Assembly: GCA_959600835.1 (NCBI GenBank) | Contig: CAUGNQ010000064.1 | Coordinates: 1-9,975, forward strand | Origin: an uncultured Collinsella sp. | GTDB taxonomy: Bacteria > Actinomycetota > Coriobacteriia > Coriobacteriales > Coriobacteriaceae | DNA length: 9,975 nt | Direction of reading: 5' to 3' | Part shown: piece by piece, positions 1 to 6,299 of the stretch | How positions within the stretch are numbered: the stretch's first letter is position 1 | Layout: each line of letters starts with the position of its first letter | Translations under genes and position numbers: made by a program | Notes under the pieces: model-generated | What the model was told of the DNA's origin: nothing | The model's database searches: none | What the model saw: only the letters and a program-made list of their open reading frames with translations

Positions 1-2
1 CG

Positions 3-62
3 GGTGCCCTACAGGGAGTAGCCCCGACGGTTGACAAAACTATAGGAACACCCAATGACTAA
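3..62 (+). CDS. possible 3' end of an incoming + strand gene
   Basis: One forward frame is open from the window edge to a TAA at 60-62 and would encode about 19 residues ending in GTPND. The other two forward frames close earlier (TAG at 19-21, TGA at 32-34). The stop lies directly on the left arm of the hairpin at 61-98, as expected for a gene end with an overlapping terminator. The stretch is too short to show a family or a codon signature, so this is a weak, position-based call. Confidence 0.25.
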   Translation, partial: GALQGVAPTVDKTIGTPND

Positions 63-98
63 AACGCCGCTTGTGATGGTGTTCACAGGCGGCGTTTT
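61..98 (-). terminator. intrinsic terminator after nhaA, probably bidirectional
   Basis: A 16-bp stem (61-76 with 83-98, one G-U pair) encloses a 6-nt loop. The arms begin AAAACGCCGC and end GGCGTTTT, so both strands finish the stem in a run of U. It lies 17 nt beyond the nhaA stop codon and could also end a + strand gene coming from the left. Confidence 0.75.
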
Positions 99-115
99 CA
101 AACTTGTATGTGCTT

Positions 116-1474
116 TTACTTGTCTTTGGGCGCGGGGTGTTTGCAGACCACGCTCATGTAGATCATACCGAGCACGGCAGCGGTGACCGAACCGGCAAGG
201 ATGGCGGCCTTGGCAGCCAGAACCTCAAACTGGGCCGTCGGGAAGGCAAGGCCGCTGATGAGGATCGACATGGTGAAGCCGATGCCGCCCAGAATGCCCA
301 CACCGGCAATCATGTGCCAGTTAACGTTATGCGGCAGCTCGCAGACCCTAAACTTAACCAGGGCAAACGTCATGCCAAAGATGCCGATCGGCTTGCCCAG
401 CAGCATGCCAAAGTACACGCCGAGCGTCACCGGGTCGGTGAGCAACGTGCTCATATCCACACCCACCAGGCGAACCTGTGCGTTCACGAACGCAAAGATC
501 GGCAGAATCACAAAGTTGACCGGCGTGGAGATCAGACGCTCCATGCGGATGAGCGGCGGGGTCACGCGGTGCATGACGCGCTCGACCCTGGTGGTCGAGA
601 CGGTAAAGTCATGCTGGCCCAAGATGTGCGCCTCGTCGTCGTAGCGGTCATCGAGCAGCGGCAGGCACTCGCCCAACCAATCAGTGAGGCTATCGAGCTT
701 AACACCGCACTTGGCCGGGATGGTAAAGGCCAAGATGACGCCAGCAAGCGTAGCGTGCACGCCGCTCTTGAACATGCAGAACCACAACAGCAGACCCAGT
801 ACCGAATACGGGGCGAGGCGGTAATGCTGCGTCTTGTTGAGCCACACGAGCGCGCAGGTCACAAGCGCGGCGGCGCCCAACCAAAACGGATTGGGGCTCT
901 GACCGTAGAAGATGGCGATGGCGGCGATGGAGATGAGGTCGTCGGCAATGGCGAGCGTCGAGAAGAACACGCGCACGCCGTTGGGCACGCGGTTGCCCAA
1001 AAGCGATAGCACGCCCAGCGCAAAGGCAATATCGGTTGCCATGGGGATGGCCCAACCGTTGCGGGCGCCGGCATGGTTAAAGATCAGGTAGATGCAGGCG
1101 GGAACGACGACGCCGCCCACGGCCGCCAGCATGGGAAGCATGGCCTGACGTGGATTCTTGAGCTCGCCGACCGTCATCTCGTACTTAAGCTCAATGCCCA
1201 CCAACAAAAAGAAAATCGCCATGAGGAAGTCGTTGACGAAAAGCTCAACGGTAAGACCGGCCGTAAGGTTGCCCAGACCCACATACAGCGGGGTCTCCAA
1301 AAAGTGATGGATGGCCTCGTAGGCATCGGTATTGGCGCAAATGACGGCGGCGATGGCGGCGATCACCATGACGGCGGCGGAAATCGTGCCGTTCTCGGCG
1401 ATGCGCTCCCAAATGTCGTGGCGTTCAAAGCGCTTGCGCTCACGGACGTTGAACAGCTGCTCGGTTGCTGCCAT
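116..1474 (-). CDS. nhaA: Na+/H+ antiporter NhaA
   Basis: This encodes a 452-residue inner-membrane antiporter that exports Na+ or Li+ in exchange for protons, serving pH and salt homeostasis. The protein is a string of hydrophobic helices with the NhaA signatures in order. ATDIAFALGVL near residue 148 carries the Asp matching E. coli D133. STLAIADDL carries D178 and D179, matching the ion-binding pair D163/D164. GKPIGI carries K361, matching K300. GIGFTMSIL follows near residues 397-405. It is longer than the roughly 390-residue E. coli protein because of a polar N-terminal tail and a hydrophilic insert around residues 258-310. The ATG at 1474 is preceded by GAAAGGAG at 6-nt spacing. It appears monocistronic, with a terminator at 61-98 and an unusual structured leader. 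The family assignment is secure; ion preference is not visible. Confidence 0.96.
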   Translation of the reverse strand: MAATEQLFNVRERKRFERHDIWERIAENGTISAAVMVIAAIAAVICANTDAYEAIHHFLETPLYVGLGNLTAGLTVELFVNDFLMAIFFLLVGIELKYEMTVGELKNPRQAMLPMLAAVGGVVVPACIYLIFNHAGARNGWAIPMATDIAFALGVLSLLGNRVPNGVRVFFSTLAIADDLISIAAIAIFYGQSPNPFWLGAAALVTCALVWLNKTQHYRLAPYSVLGLLLWFCMFKSGVHATLAGVILAFTIPAKCGVKLDSLTDWLGECLPLLDDRYDDEAHILGQHDFTVSTTRVERVMHRVTPPLIRMERLISTPVNFVILPIFAFVNAQVRLVGVDMSTLLTDPVTLGVYFGMLLGKPIGIFGMTFALVKFRVCELPHNVNWHMIAGVGILGGIGFTMSILISGLAFPTAQFEVLAAKAAILAGSVTAAVLGMIYMSVVCKHPAPKDK

Positions 1475-1488
1475 GGGCGGCTCCTTTC

Positions 1489-1504
1489 ACGGGAAAGCTC
1501 CCGT
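1489..1504 (-). promoter_or_regulatory. small hairpin abutting the nhaA ribosome binding site
   Basis: In the minus-strand RNA, ACGGGA pairs with TCCCGT across a 4-nt loop, and the stem ends exactly where the Shine-Dalgarno GAAAGGAG (1481-1488) begins. It may affect ribosome access or act as a spacer after the leader terminator. A six-pair stem can arise by chance. Confidence 0.35.
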
Positions 1505-1507
1505 CTT

Positions 1508-1543
1508 AAAAAAGCACGGCCCGCCCAAGTGGCGGCGCCGCGC
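1508..1543 (-). terminator. intrinsic terminator inside the nhaA leader (attenuator candidate)
   Basis: Read on the minus strand, GCGCGGC pairs with GCCGTGC (one G-U) and CCGCC pairs with GGCGG. This makes a 12-bp stem with one bulged G and a 5-nt loop ACTTG, followed at once by six T residues. It is a textbook Rho-independent terminator. It lies only 33 nt upstream of the nhaA start codon. The upstream gene ppaC already has its own terminator at 1682-1721, so this one is placed to control entry into nhaA. Confidence 0.7.
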
Positions 1544-1590
1544 TCTAACGTATTACGCTTGCATCTAGCCTACCCTGCACGACAAGCACG

Positions 1591-1655
1591 CAGGCGTGGC
1601 CGAAAAGCGGAACCACAGGTTGAACATTATTTGCTCAACGGCACGGGCACGCCTG
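1591..1655 (-). promoter_or_regulatory. predicted three-way-junction RNA in the nhaA leader
   Basis: On the minus-strand RNA an 8-bp perfect outer helix (CAGGCGTG at 1655-1648 with CACGCCTG at 1598-1591) encloses a second helix. That helix pairs GTTGAGCA (1639-1632) with TGTTCAAC (1626-1619), 8 bp with one G-U. A short third stem pairs CCG (1610-1608) with CGG (1602-1600). The terminator at 1508-1543 follows 47 nt downstream. The arrangement resembles an aptamer plus expression platform, but I do not recognise a known riboswitch consensus. The inner dyad at 1619-1639 could instead be a protein operator. No convincing promoter was found in 1475-1740. Confidence 0.35.
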
Positions 1656-1681
1656 TCCAAGAGACGACGCGGCGCATGCAC

Positions 1682-1721
1682 AAAAAACGACCGGAGCGCG
1701 GGGCGTCCGCGATCCGGTCGT
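1682..1721 (-). terminator. intrinsic terminator of ppaC
   Basis: The minus-strand arms ACGACCGGA and TCCGGTCGT pair perfectly. They continue past one G-A mismatch into CGCGG with CCGCG, giving 14 pairs, and are followed by TTTTTT. The hairpin starts 19 nt after the ppaC stop codon. Confidence 0.88.
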
Positions 1722-1740
1722 GGCGTTCGGTCAACTAAAC

Positions 1741-2664
1741 CTAGCAGGCGGCCATGATGGGGGCAGCGACCTGCTTCTTACGGGAGAGGACGCCCGGCAT
1801 CCAGACGCCGTCGTGCTCGTCGGCAATGCCCAGGCCCTTCTGAGCAGCCTCGGTCTCGCCCTCGAGCAGGACCTGCGAGCCCTCCTCCATGATGTCGGTG
1901 ATGCACAGGACAATGCCGTCAGCACCCTTCTCGGCGGCGTAGGCGCGCATGGCCTCGCGGATCTCGTCAATCATGCCGAGCGCGCGGCTCTTGTCGACAG
2001 TCTCGTACTGGCCGATGAGCAGCTTCTTGCCGGCGGGCTCGAACATCTTGATGTCGTTGCCGACCATCTCGGCTGCGGTGAAGGAGCCGGACGGACGGGT
2101 GAGGAAGACCTCCATGCCGAACTTGACCGGGTCGACGCCCACCTGCTCGCCGAGCTTGGCGGCGACGGCGCGGTCGACATCGGTGGTGGTGGGGCTCTTG
2201 AGCATGAGCGTATCGGTCATCATGGCCGAGAGCAGCAGCTTGGCCTGGACGTCGGAAAGCTCAGCGCCGAGCACGCCGGCGAGCTTGGTGACGATGGTGC
2301 AGCTGGAGCCCCAGGGCAGGCAGATGTAATGCAGCGGGCCGGCGGTCTCGAAGTCGCCGATGCGGTGATGGTCGACGACGCCAAAGACCGTGGCGTCCTT
2401 AAGGCCCGCGACGGACTGGGCGGACTCGTTGTGGTCGGTGAGGACGACAAGCTGACCGGCCTCGACGGACTCAATCACGCGGGGCTCGGCAATGCCGGCG
2501 TCGGCGAGCAGCTTGGCGGACTCTGCCGGAAGCTGACCAAGGGCGCAGGCCTCGTAGGTGTTGCCGGCATACTCAACCTGGTTGAGCAGCTGGGACAGGA
2601 CGACGGCGCTCATGATGGCGTCGTTATCGGGGTTCTGGTGACCAAAGACAAGAACGTTTGCCAT
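1741..2664 (-). CDS. ppaC: manganese-dependent inorganic pyrophosphatase (family II, DHH)
   Basis: This encodes a 307-residue cytoplasmic enzyme that hydrolyses pyrophosphate to phosphate and so pulls biosynthetic reactions forward. The N-terminal FGHQNPDNDAI places metal ligands at H9, D13 and D15. TDHN at about residue 77 and VVDHH at residues 97-100 supply D77 and the DHH signature. MTDTL gives D151. The C-terminal SRKKQ (294-298) is the phosphate-binding motif of the second domain. Length and spacing match the B. subtilis type. The ATG at 2664 has GGAGG six to seven nucleotides upstream. A TACCAT box at 2703-2708 on the minus strand could be its -10 element, but no good -35 is visible. 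It lies downstream of the ROK kinase on the same strand, and I see no T-tailed terminator between them, so co-transcription is possible. Confidence 0.96.
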   Translation of the reverse strand: MANVLVFGHQNPDNDAIMSAVVLSQLLNQVEYAGNTYEACALGQLPAESAKLLADAGIAEPRVIESVEAGQLVVLTDHNESAQSVAGLKDATVFGVVDHHRIGDFETAGPLHYICLPWGSSCTIVTKLAGVLGAELSDVQAKLLLSAMMTDTLMLKSPTTTDVDRAVAAKLGEQVGVDPVKFGMEVFLTRPSGSFTAAEMVGNDIKMFEPAGKKLLIGQYETVDKSRALGMIDEIREAMRAYAAEKGADGIVLCITDIMEEGSQVLLEGETEAAQKGLGIADEHDGVWMPGVLSRKKQVAAPIMAAC

Positions 2665-2717
2665 GGATATCCTCCACTTGATATGTGTACTTGGACGTAG
2701 CTATGGTAGCACGCCGA

Positions 2718-2750
2718 TGCCGAGCCTTCGCAGACGGAAGGGCTACGGCA
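2718..2750. repeat. imperfect stem-loop upstream of ppaC
   Basis: TGCCG pairs with CGGCA, and AGCCTTC pairs with GAAGGGCT, across a 7-nt loop with single-base bulges (about 12 pairs). No U-run follows on the minus strand, so it is not an intrinsic terminator for the kinase. It lies just upstream of the TACCAT box proposed for ppaC. Function unknown. Confidence 0.35.
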
Positions 2751-2786
2751 TATTTTGGGGCAGGCATGGAGGCCAAGGCTGTCCCT

Positions 2787-2829
2787 TTTGCACCATGTTG
2801 GTGCAAAGTAACCTGGCCCCCTTGCACCA
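2787..2829. repeat. TTTGCACCA palindrome with a third half-site
   Basis: A perfect 9-bp inverted repeat, TTTGCACCA at 2787-2795 and TGGTGCAAA at 2799-2807, is separated by TGT. A further copy TTGCACCA lies at 2822-2829, directly abutting the kinase stop codon. The three copies can form either of two mutually exclusive hairpins in the minus-strand RNA. No T-run follows, so a classical terminator is unlikely. It could be an operator, a 3' stabilising structure or a dispersed repeat. Confidence 0.5.
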
Positions 2830-2830
2830 G

Positions 2831-3784
2831 CTATTTGCCGGCGGCGCGCAGGGCTACGTAAGCGGCACCGATGATGCCGGCGTCGTTGCCGAGCGAAGCG
2901 ACCTTAATGGGCGTCTCGCGCGAGGCGGAGAGCGCGTACTGCTTAAAGTGCTCGCGGACCTTGTCGAGGTAGACATCGGCCGAAGCGGAAGCACCGCCGC
3001 CGATCAGGAACATCTCGGGATCGACCACGTTGGCAATAAGCGCCAGGGCGCGGCCGAGATAGTCGGCCATGGTATCGGCAGCTGCCAGCGCGAGCTTGTC
3101 ACCCTCGCGGCAGGCCTGGAACACGTCCTTGGAATCAGAAGGCCCGGTGAGCTCGATGGGCTCGACGCCCGCCTTCTTGCACTCGGCAAGGTAGTTACTC
3201 ACCACGCCGGTGGCGCTGGAATACTGCTCCAGATGGCCATGGCCGCCACAGCCGCAGGTGCGCTCCTCAGCCGGGTTCAGGCACATGTGGCCAATCTCGC
3301 CGCCGGCACCCACAACGCCCGACACCACGTCGCCGTTGACGATAACGCCGCCACCCACGCCGGTACCAATGGTGACCATCACCACGTTCTGTACGCCCTT
3401 GGCAGAGCCGAGCCAGGCCTCGCCCATGGCAGCGGCGTTGGCATCGTTCTCGTATTTAACAACCGCGTCGGGGCAGTGCTCCTGAATGGCGACTCTTAGC
3501 TCGGGCAGGTTAATGGCAATGTTGGCCTTGACCTTGGCATCGCCCGATGCCGGGATGGGGCACGGAACGGCCAGGCCAATACCCGCCACAAAGGCGCGCG
3601 GAATCTGGGCCTTGGCGACCACCTGGTCGATAGCCTCGGTCACCGCGGCAAAGCCCGCGGCGTCAACGATAGGCGGCGTGGGCACGCTGGCCTTGGCCAG
3701 CAGGTTACCGTCCTCGTCGAACAGGCCCTCCTTAACCGAAGTGCCGCCGACGTCGATGCCGATGTAATACTGCTTAGGTTCCAT
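2831..3784 (-). CDS. ROK-family glucokinase-like sugar kinase
   Basis: This encodes a 317-residue cytoplasmic ATP-dependent hexose kinase, most likely acting on glucose. IGIDVGGTSVK at residues 8-18 is the first phosphate loop of the ROK fold. ENDANAAA (112-119) contains the catalytic Asp114. IGTGVGGGV (139-147) is the second phosphate motif. GEIGH supplies E163 and the zinc ligand H166. The zinc motif reads CGCGGHGHLEQY: C177 and C179 are kept, but the usual third Cys is His184. There is no N-terminal helix-turn-helix, so it is a kinase and not a ROK repressor. I chose the ATG at 3784 because it places the phosphate loop at the usual distance and follows AGAAAGG. An in-frame start at 3850 would add 22 unlikely residues. 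In context it would phosphorylate the free hexose released by the GH1 enzyme. A fructo- or mannokinase role is not excluded. Confidence 0.88.
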   Translation of the reverse strand: MEPKQYYIGIDVGGTSVKEGLFDEDGNLLAKASVPTPPIVDAAGFAAVTEAIDQVVAKAQIPRAFVAGIGLAVPCPIPASGDAKVKANIAINLPELRVAIQEHCPDAVVKYENDANAAAMGEAWLGSAKGVQNVVMVTIGTGVGGGVIVNGDVVSGVVGAGGEIGHMCLNPAEERTCGCGGHGHLEQYSSATGVVSNYLAECKKAGVEPIELTGPSDSKDVFQACREGDKLALAAADTMADYLGRALALIANVVDPEMFLIGGGASASADVYLDKVREHFKQYALSASRETPIKVASLGNDAGIIGAAYVALRAAGK

Positions 3785-3837
3785 GGGAGCCCGCCTTTCT
3801 CGTTTAAACATTGCCTGTATGGTACCGCTCCCAAGGC

Positions 3838-3879
3838 AAAAACCTGCCAAAAAGGGGCAGGTTTGTTTTGGCAGGTTTT
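3838..3879 (-). promoter_or_regulatory. triple AACCTGCC repeat with stem-loop in the kinase leader
   Basis: On the minus strand there are two direct copies of AACCTGCC (in 3870-3879 and 3856-3864) and one inverted copy GGCAGGTT (3848-3841) followed by TTT. The inverted copy can pair with either direct copy, so two alternative hairpins are possible. The nearer one has 9 pairs and a 7-nt loop. The cluster lies 54-95 nt upstream of the kinase start and just ahead of a TACCAT box that could be a -10 element. It may be an operator array or a weak attenuator. Confidence 0.4.
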
Positions 3880-3882
3880 ATC

Positions 3883-3930
3883 TGGGGAAGCGCGAATGGT
3901 CACTCAATAGATCGCGCAAGACCTTCCCCA
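3883..3930. repeat. long inverted repeat between the PTS operon and the kinase gene
   Basis: TGGGGAAG at 3883-3890 is perfectly complementary to CTTCCCCA at 3923-3930. Nested inside, CGCGA pairs with TCGCG. The two helices are offset by an internal loop. It directly follows the U-rich tail of the operon terminator and could be part of the operon 3' end or of the kinase leader. Confidence 0.35.
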
Positions 3931-3967
3931 AATATAAAGGCGCCGGGAGGCGGAGACTCCCGGCGCC
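3930..3967 (-). terminator. intrinsic terminator of the PTS operon
   Basis: An 11-bp perfect stem (GGCGCCGGGAG at 3939-3949 with CTCCCGGCGCC at 3957-3967) has a 7-nt loop. On the minus strand it is followed by TTTATATTT. It begins 59 nt after the EIIA stop codon and marks the end of the four-gene operon. Confidence 0.85.
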
Positions 3968-4025
3968 CGTCAAAGGGACTGTGTTGTCTGTTGGACCGCA
4001 CGGCCCATCGCGGCGATAACGCCGA

Positions 4026-4358
4026 CTAGGCCTTGAGTGCCTGCAGCTGCTTGTGGATCTCGATGAGCTCCGTCGCCATGACGCGCATGGTCTCGGTGCC
4101 GGCCATCTGGTCCTCGGCATGCAGCAGAATCAACGGAGACTCACCGTTACGCTCGCCGTTGGCCTCCTTCTTCAGAAGCCCCATGTGAACATCGTGGCCA
4201 CCGTTATAGGCCTCGTCGCCCTGCTTGATAAGCTCCTCGGCGGCGTCAAAATCGCCCTCCTTGGCCTTTTGCACGGCATTGATGTACATGCTCTTGGCGG
4301 TACCGACGTAGCTGATGATCTCAAAGCAGGTCATCTGCAGTTCGTTCATATCCTCCAT
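4026..4358 (-). CDS. PTS lactose/cellobiose-family EIIA component
   Basis: This encodes a 110-residue soluble phosphocarrier that accepts phosphate from HPr and passes it to EIIB (the ChbA/LacF/LicA/GmuA group). The small, all-helical protein carries FEIISYVGTAKS at residues 12-23. The active-site segment LLHAEDQMA holds the phosphorylated His80 and the metal-associated Asp83. The start is a judgement. A GTG at 4367 touches the EIIB stop codon but has no ribosome site. The ATG at 4358 has AGGTG at good spacing. The ATG at 4349 has GGAGG only 2 nt away. I chose 4358. It is tightly coupled to EIIB and is the last gene of the operon. Confidence 0.93.
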   Translation of the reverse strand: MEDMNELQMTCFEIISYVGTAKSMYINAVQKAKEGDFDAAEELIKQGDEAYNGGHDVHMGLLKKEANGERNGESPLILLHAEDQMAGTETMRVMATELIEIHKQLQALKA

Positions 4359-4367
4359 GCGGAGCAC

Positions 4368-4670
4368 CTAGCCCATCACGCTGACGCAGTGGTCGATGAT
4401 GCCGGCAGCGTTCATGCGGCCGTAGTCGACCATGTTGATGACCTCGACCGGGAAACGACCGGCGGCCTCCTTCTCAAAATCGCCCTTGGTGTAGCCGATC
4501 TGCGGACCAAGCAGCAACATGTCGCACTCGCCCAGGTGATCGTGGGCCTCGTTCATGGGACGAGCCTCGACCTCAATATCCAGACCACGGTTTGCAACCT
4601 CGGCCTGCATCTTCTGGACCAGCAGGCTCGTGGACATACCGGCATTGCAGCAGAGCATGATCTTCTTCAT
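4368..4670 (-). CDS. PTS lactose/cellobiose-family EIIB component
   Basis: This encodes a 100-residue cytoplasmic phosphotransferase unit that takes phosphate from EIIA and gives it to the sugar during transport by EIIC. The signature CCNAGMSTSLL lies at residues 7-17. By alignment with ChbB, C8 is the phosphorylated cysteine. LLLGPQIGY (about residues 52-60) and the VEVINMVDYG segment are also typical of the family. Length matches the usual 100-105 residues. The ATG at 4670 follows a strong AAGGAGG at ideal spacing. A 156-nt gap separates it from EIIC, longer than usual inside a PTS operon and holding two GC-rich hairpins, which suggests that EIIB/EIIA output may be tuned separately. Confidence 0.96.
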   Translation of the reverse strand: MKKIMLCCNAGMSTSLLVQKMQAEVANRGLDIEVEARPMNEAHDHLGECDMLLLGPQIGYTKGDFEKEAAGRFPVEVINMVDYGRMNAAGIIDHCVSVMG

Positions 4671-4686
4671 GGTTTCCTCCTTATAA

Positions 4687-4701
4687 CTGCGCGGCGCGCA
4701 G
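4687..4701 (-). repeat. short GC hairpin just upstream of the EIIB ribosome site
   Basis: CTGCGC pairs perfectly with GCGCAG across a 3-nt loop, a few bases 5' of the Shine-Dalgarno AAGGAGG on the minus strand. It may keep the ribosome site exposed or modulate initiation. Confidence 0.35.
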
Positions 4702-4771
4702 ACGACGACTGGTTTTATTCCTTGCGGCTATTGTGCCCACCCCCCTGCATCTTTACACAAGGGAGAGAGCC

Positions 4772-4802
4772 GCGGGCACCGGCACCGCGTACCGGTGCCC
4801 GC
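4772..4802 (-). repeat. intercistronic 11-bp hairpin between EIIC and EIIB
   Basis: GCGGGCACCGG and CCGGTGCCCGC form a perfect 11-bp stem with a 9-nt loop, 24 nt after the EIIC stop codon. No T-run follows on either strand, so full termination is unlikely. In operons such structures often mark a 3' end protected after RNA processing, or partial termination. This role is inference. Confidence 0.55.
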
Positions 4803-4826
4803 AACGGTGGAAGGGAAAGCGAACGT

Positions 4827-6179
4827 TTAGGCGTTCTGCTCGGCAAGGGCCTCCTGCTTGGCGATTGCCTTCTCGGAAATCTTCATAAAGGGCAGGTAGA
4901 CGGCCATGCCAATGACAATCTCGAGAGCCTGCCACACGCCGGCGCGCCAGTCAAAGCCCGTAGCGAGCAGGGCATTGATGACGGGAGGCATAGTCCAGGG
5001 CACCTGGGCGATGCAGGGGCTGATGATGCCTGCGCAGGTAAGGCCATAGGTGATGCCGATGAACAGGTCGGGAAGGAGGACGAACGGGATCATGAGCGGC
5101 AGGTTGTACACGATGGGGTAACCGTAGATAACCGGCTCGTTGATGTTGAACAGACCAGGCAGGATAGCCATCTTGGAAACGGTCTCGGAAGCTTTGTTCT
5201 TGGAGAACAGGAGCGTGTCGAGCAGGAGCATGAGGGTGCAGCCCGAGCCGCCGATGAGGGCGAAGCTGTTAACGATCTGCATGTTCATGTAGTGATCGGG
5301 CTGGATGGTGCCACCGGCGGCAAAGGTAGCCATGTTGTCGACGATGAGCATGGTCAGGATCGGCTCGACGGTAGCGCCAGAGATGGTGGACTGGTGAATA
5401 CCGACGCAGAACAGCAGGTTAGCAAGGGTGTAGATGAGGATAACAGCCCACGGACCGGCGTTCATGATGCTCTTGAGCGGGTTGGAGATGCACGTGGAGA
5501 TGATGGCGCACAGATCGGTGCCGGCGCACACGGCAAGCAGGGCTGCGGCAAGAGCGAAGATCGCGAGGTTGAGCAGCATCGGGATCATGACGTTGAAGGA
5601 GTTGGAGACCGCGGGAGGCACGCCCTCGCCCAGCTTAACCTTGAGCTTCTCGACGCCAGAAATCTTGATGAAAAGCGAGACGGAAAGCAGGGCGATGATA
5701 ATGGCCGAGAACAGACCATTAGTGCCAGTGTTGGCAGTCGAAAGGGCGCCCGTGACCTCGGCGGAGGTGATCTTGTCGGTGAGCAGCGGGCTCGTGGCGG
5801 CAAGCGTGGCGGTGATCTGCTGCGGCATCATGATGACGAAAGCAGAGATAGCGACGACCACGCAAGCGAGCGGGTTATCGAAACGCTTGTTCTTAGCGAG
5901 GCTGTAGCCAATCAATCCGGCCAAGATAATTGCAGAGACGTTGAGGGTGCCCAGCGTAATTGCCGAACCCCACGTCTGAAGATTGGCAAGACCCGCCGCA
6001 TCGAGCGGGAACAGAGGGAACACGACGTTGTTGATAAGAACCGCGATACCCGCAAGGATATAGAGCGGCGTGATGGTCGCGAAGGCGTCACGCAGGGAAC
6101 GCAGGTGAACCTGGTTTCCCACCTTTGCAGAGACCTCGGCAAACTTGTCGAGGAAGCTCTTTCCGTTGTCACTGGCCAT
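4827..6179 (-). CDS. PTS lactose/cellobiose-family EIIC permease
   Basis: This encodes a 450-residue membrane permease that binds and translocates the sugar while EIIB phosphorylates it (the CelB/ChbC/LicC/GmuC group). It is made of many hydrophobic helices after a short amphipathic start. The N-terminal pattern HLRSLRDAF (25-33) and the TNGLFSAIIIAL segment (153-164) are family marks. VGIHQSTISG carries His262, and FNINEPVIYGYPIV carries Glu348 of the NEP motif; these correspond to the sugar-site His and Glu known in the ChbC structure. The ATG at 6179 follows AGGAG at 5-nt spacing. It is the second gene of the operon, 120 nt after GH1. Sequence alone does not separate cellobiose, lactose and mannobiose substrates. 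Confidence 0.95.
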   Translation of the reverse strand: MASDNGKSFLDKFAEVSAKVGNQVHLRSLRDAFATITPLYILAGIAVLINNVVFPLFPLDAAGLANLQTWGSAITLGTLNVSAIILAGLIGYSLAKNKRFDNPLACVVVAISAFVIMMPQQITATLAATSPLLTDKITSAEVTGALSTANTGTNGLFSAIIIALLSVSLFIKISGVEKLKVKLGEGVPPAVSNSFNVMIPMLLNLAIFALAAALLAVCAGTDLCAIISTCISNPLKSIMNAGPWAVILIYTLANLLFCVGIHQSTISGATVEPILTMLIVDNMATFAAGGTIQPDHYMNMQIVNSFALIGGSGCTLMLLLDTLLFSKNKASETVSKMAILPGLFNINEPVIYGYPIVYNLPLMIPFVLLPDLFIGITYGLTCAGIISPCIAQVPWTMPPVINALLATGFDWRAGVWQALEIVIGMAVYLPFMKISEKAIAKQEALAEQNA

Positions 6180-6221
6180 GATTGCTCCTAACTTTCAAAT
6201 CCGGCCTTTTCCTATGCGCAC

Positions 6222-6294
6222 GGTGGCCTGTCGCCCTCTGCCACCAGATGTGCCATGTGTTGCGCGCGGCAGCGCGCGGTCTGGGCGTTCGCCC
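6222..6294 (-). repeat. three intercistronic stem-loops between GH1 and EIIC
   Basis: Three hairpins follow one another: GGTGGC with GCCACC (6222-6245, 12-nt loop), GCGCGC with GCGCGC (6262-6277, 4-nt loop) and GGGC with GCCC (6284-6293, loop GTTC). None has a U-tail. They sit between the GH1 stop at 6300 and the EIIC ribosome site and may set relative mRNA stability. The two shorter ones are weak on their own. Confidence 0.35.
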
Positions 6295-6299
6295 GGTCG

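Noticed and set aside
31..46. TTGACA followed by TATAGG near the left edge, resembling a promoter
   Set aside because: The two boxes are only 4 nt apart, far from the usual 16-18, and they run straight into a terminator hairpin.
1720..2700. 326-codon open frame on the + strand opposite ppaC
   Set aside because: It is a mirror frame of a confidently identified pyrophosphatase gene and starts inside its terminator.
2718..2750. Hairpin upstream of ppaC as an intrinsic terminator of the kinase
   Set aside because: The minus strand has no T-run after the stem; the only T-rich tail is on the + strand, where no gene precedes it.
3782..3850. Upstream start for the ROK kinase giving 339 residues
   Set aside because: The added residues fall in the repeat and promoter-like region and precede a normal family N-terminus that has its own ribosome site.
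4053..6191. 712-codon open frame on the + strand opposite EIIC, EIIB and EIIA
   Set aside because: It is antisense to three genes with clear family motifs. Its composition is rich in Asp, Gly, His and Arg, as expected for a mirror frame in GC-rich DNA, and it crosses gene boundaries and intergenic hairpins.
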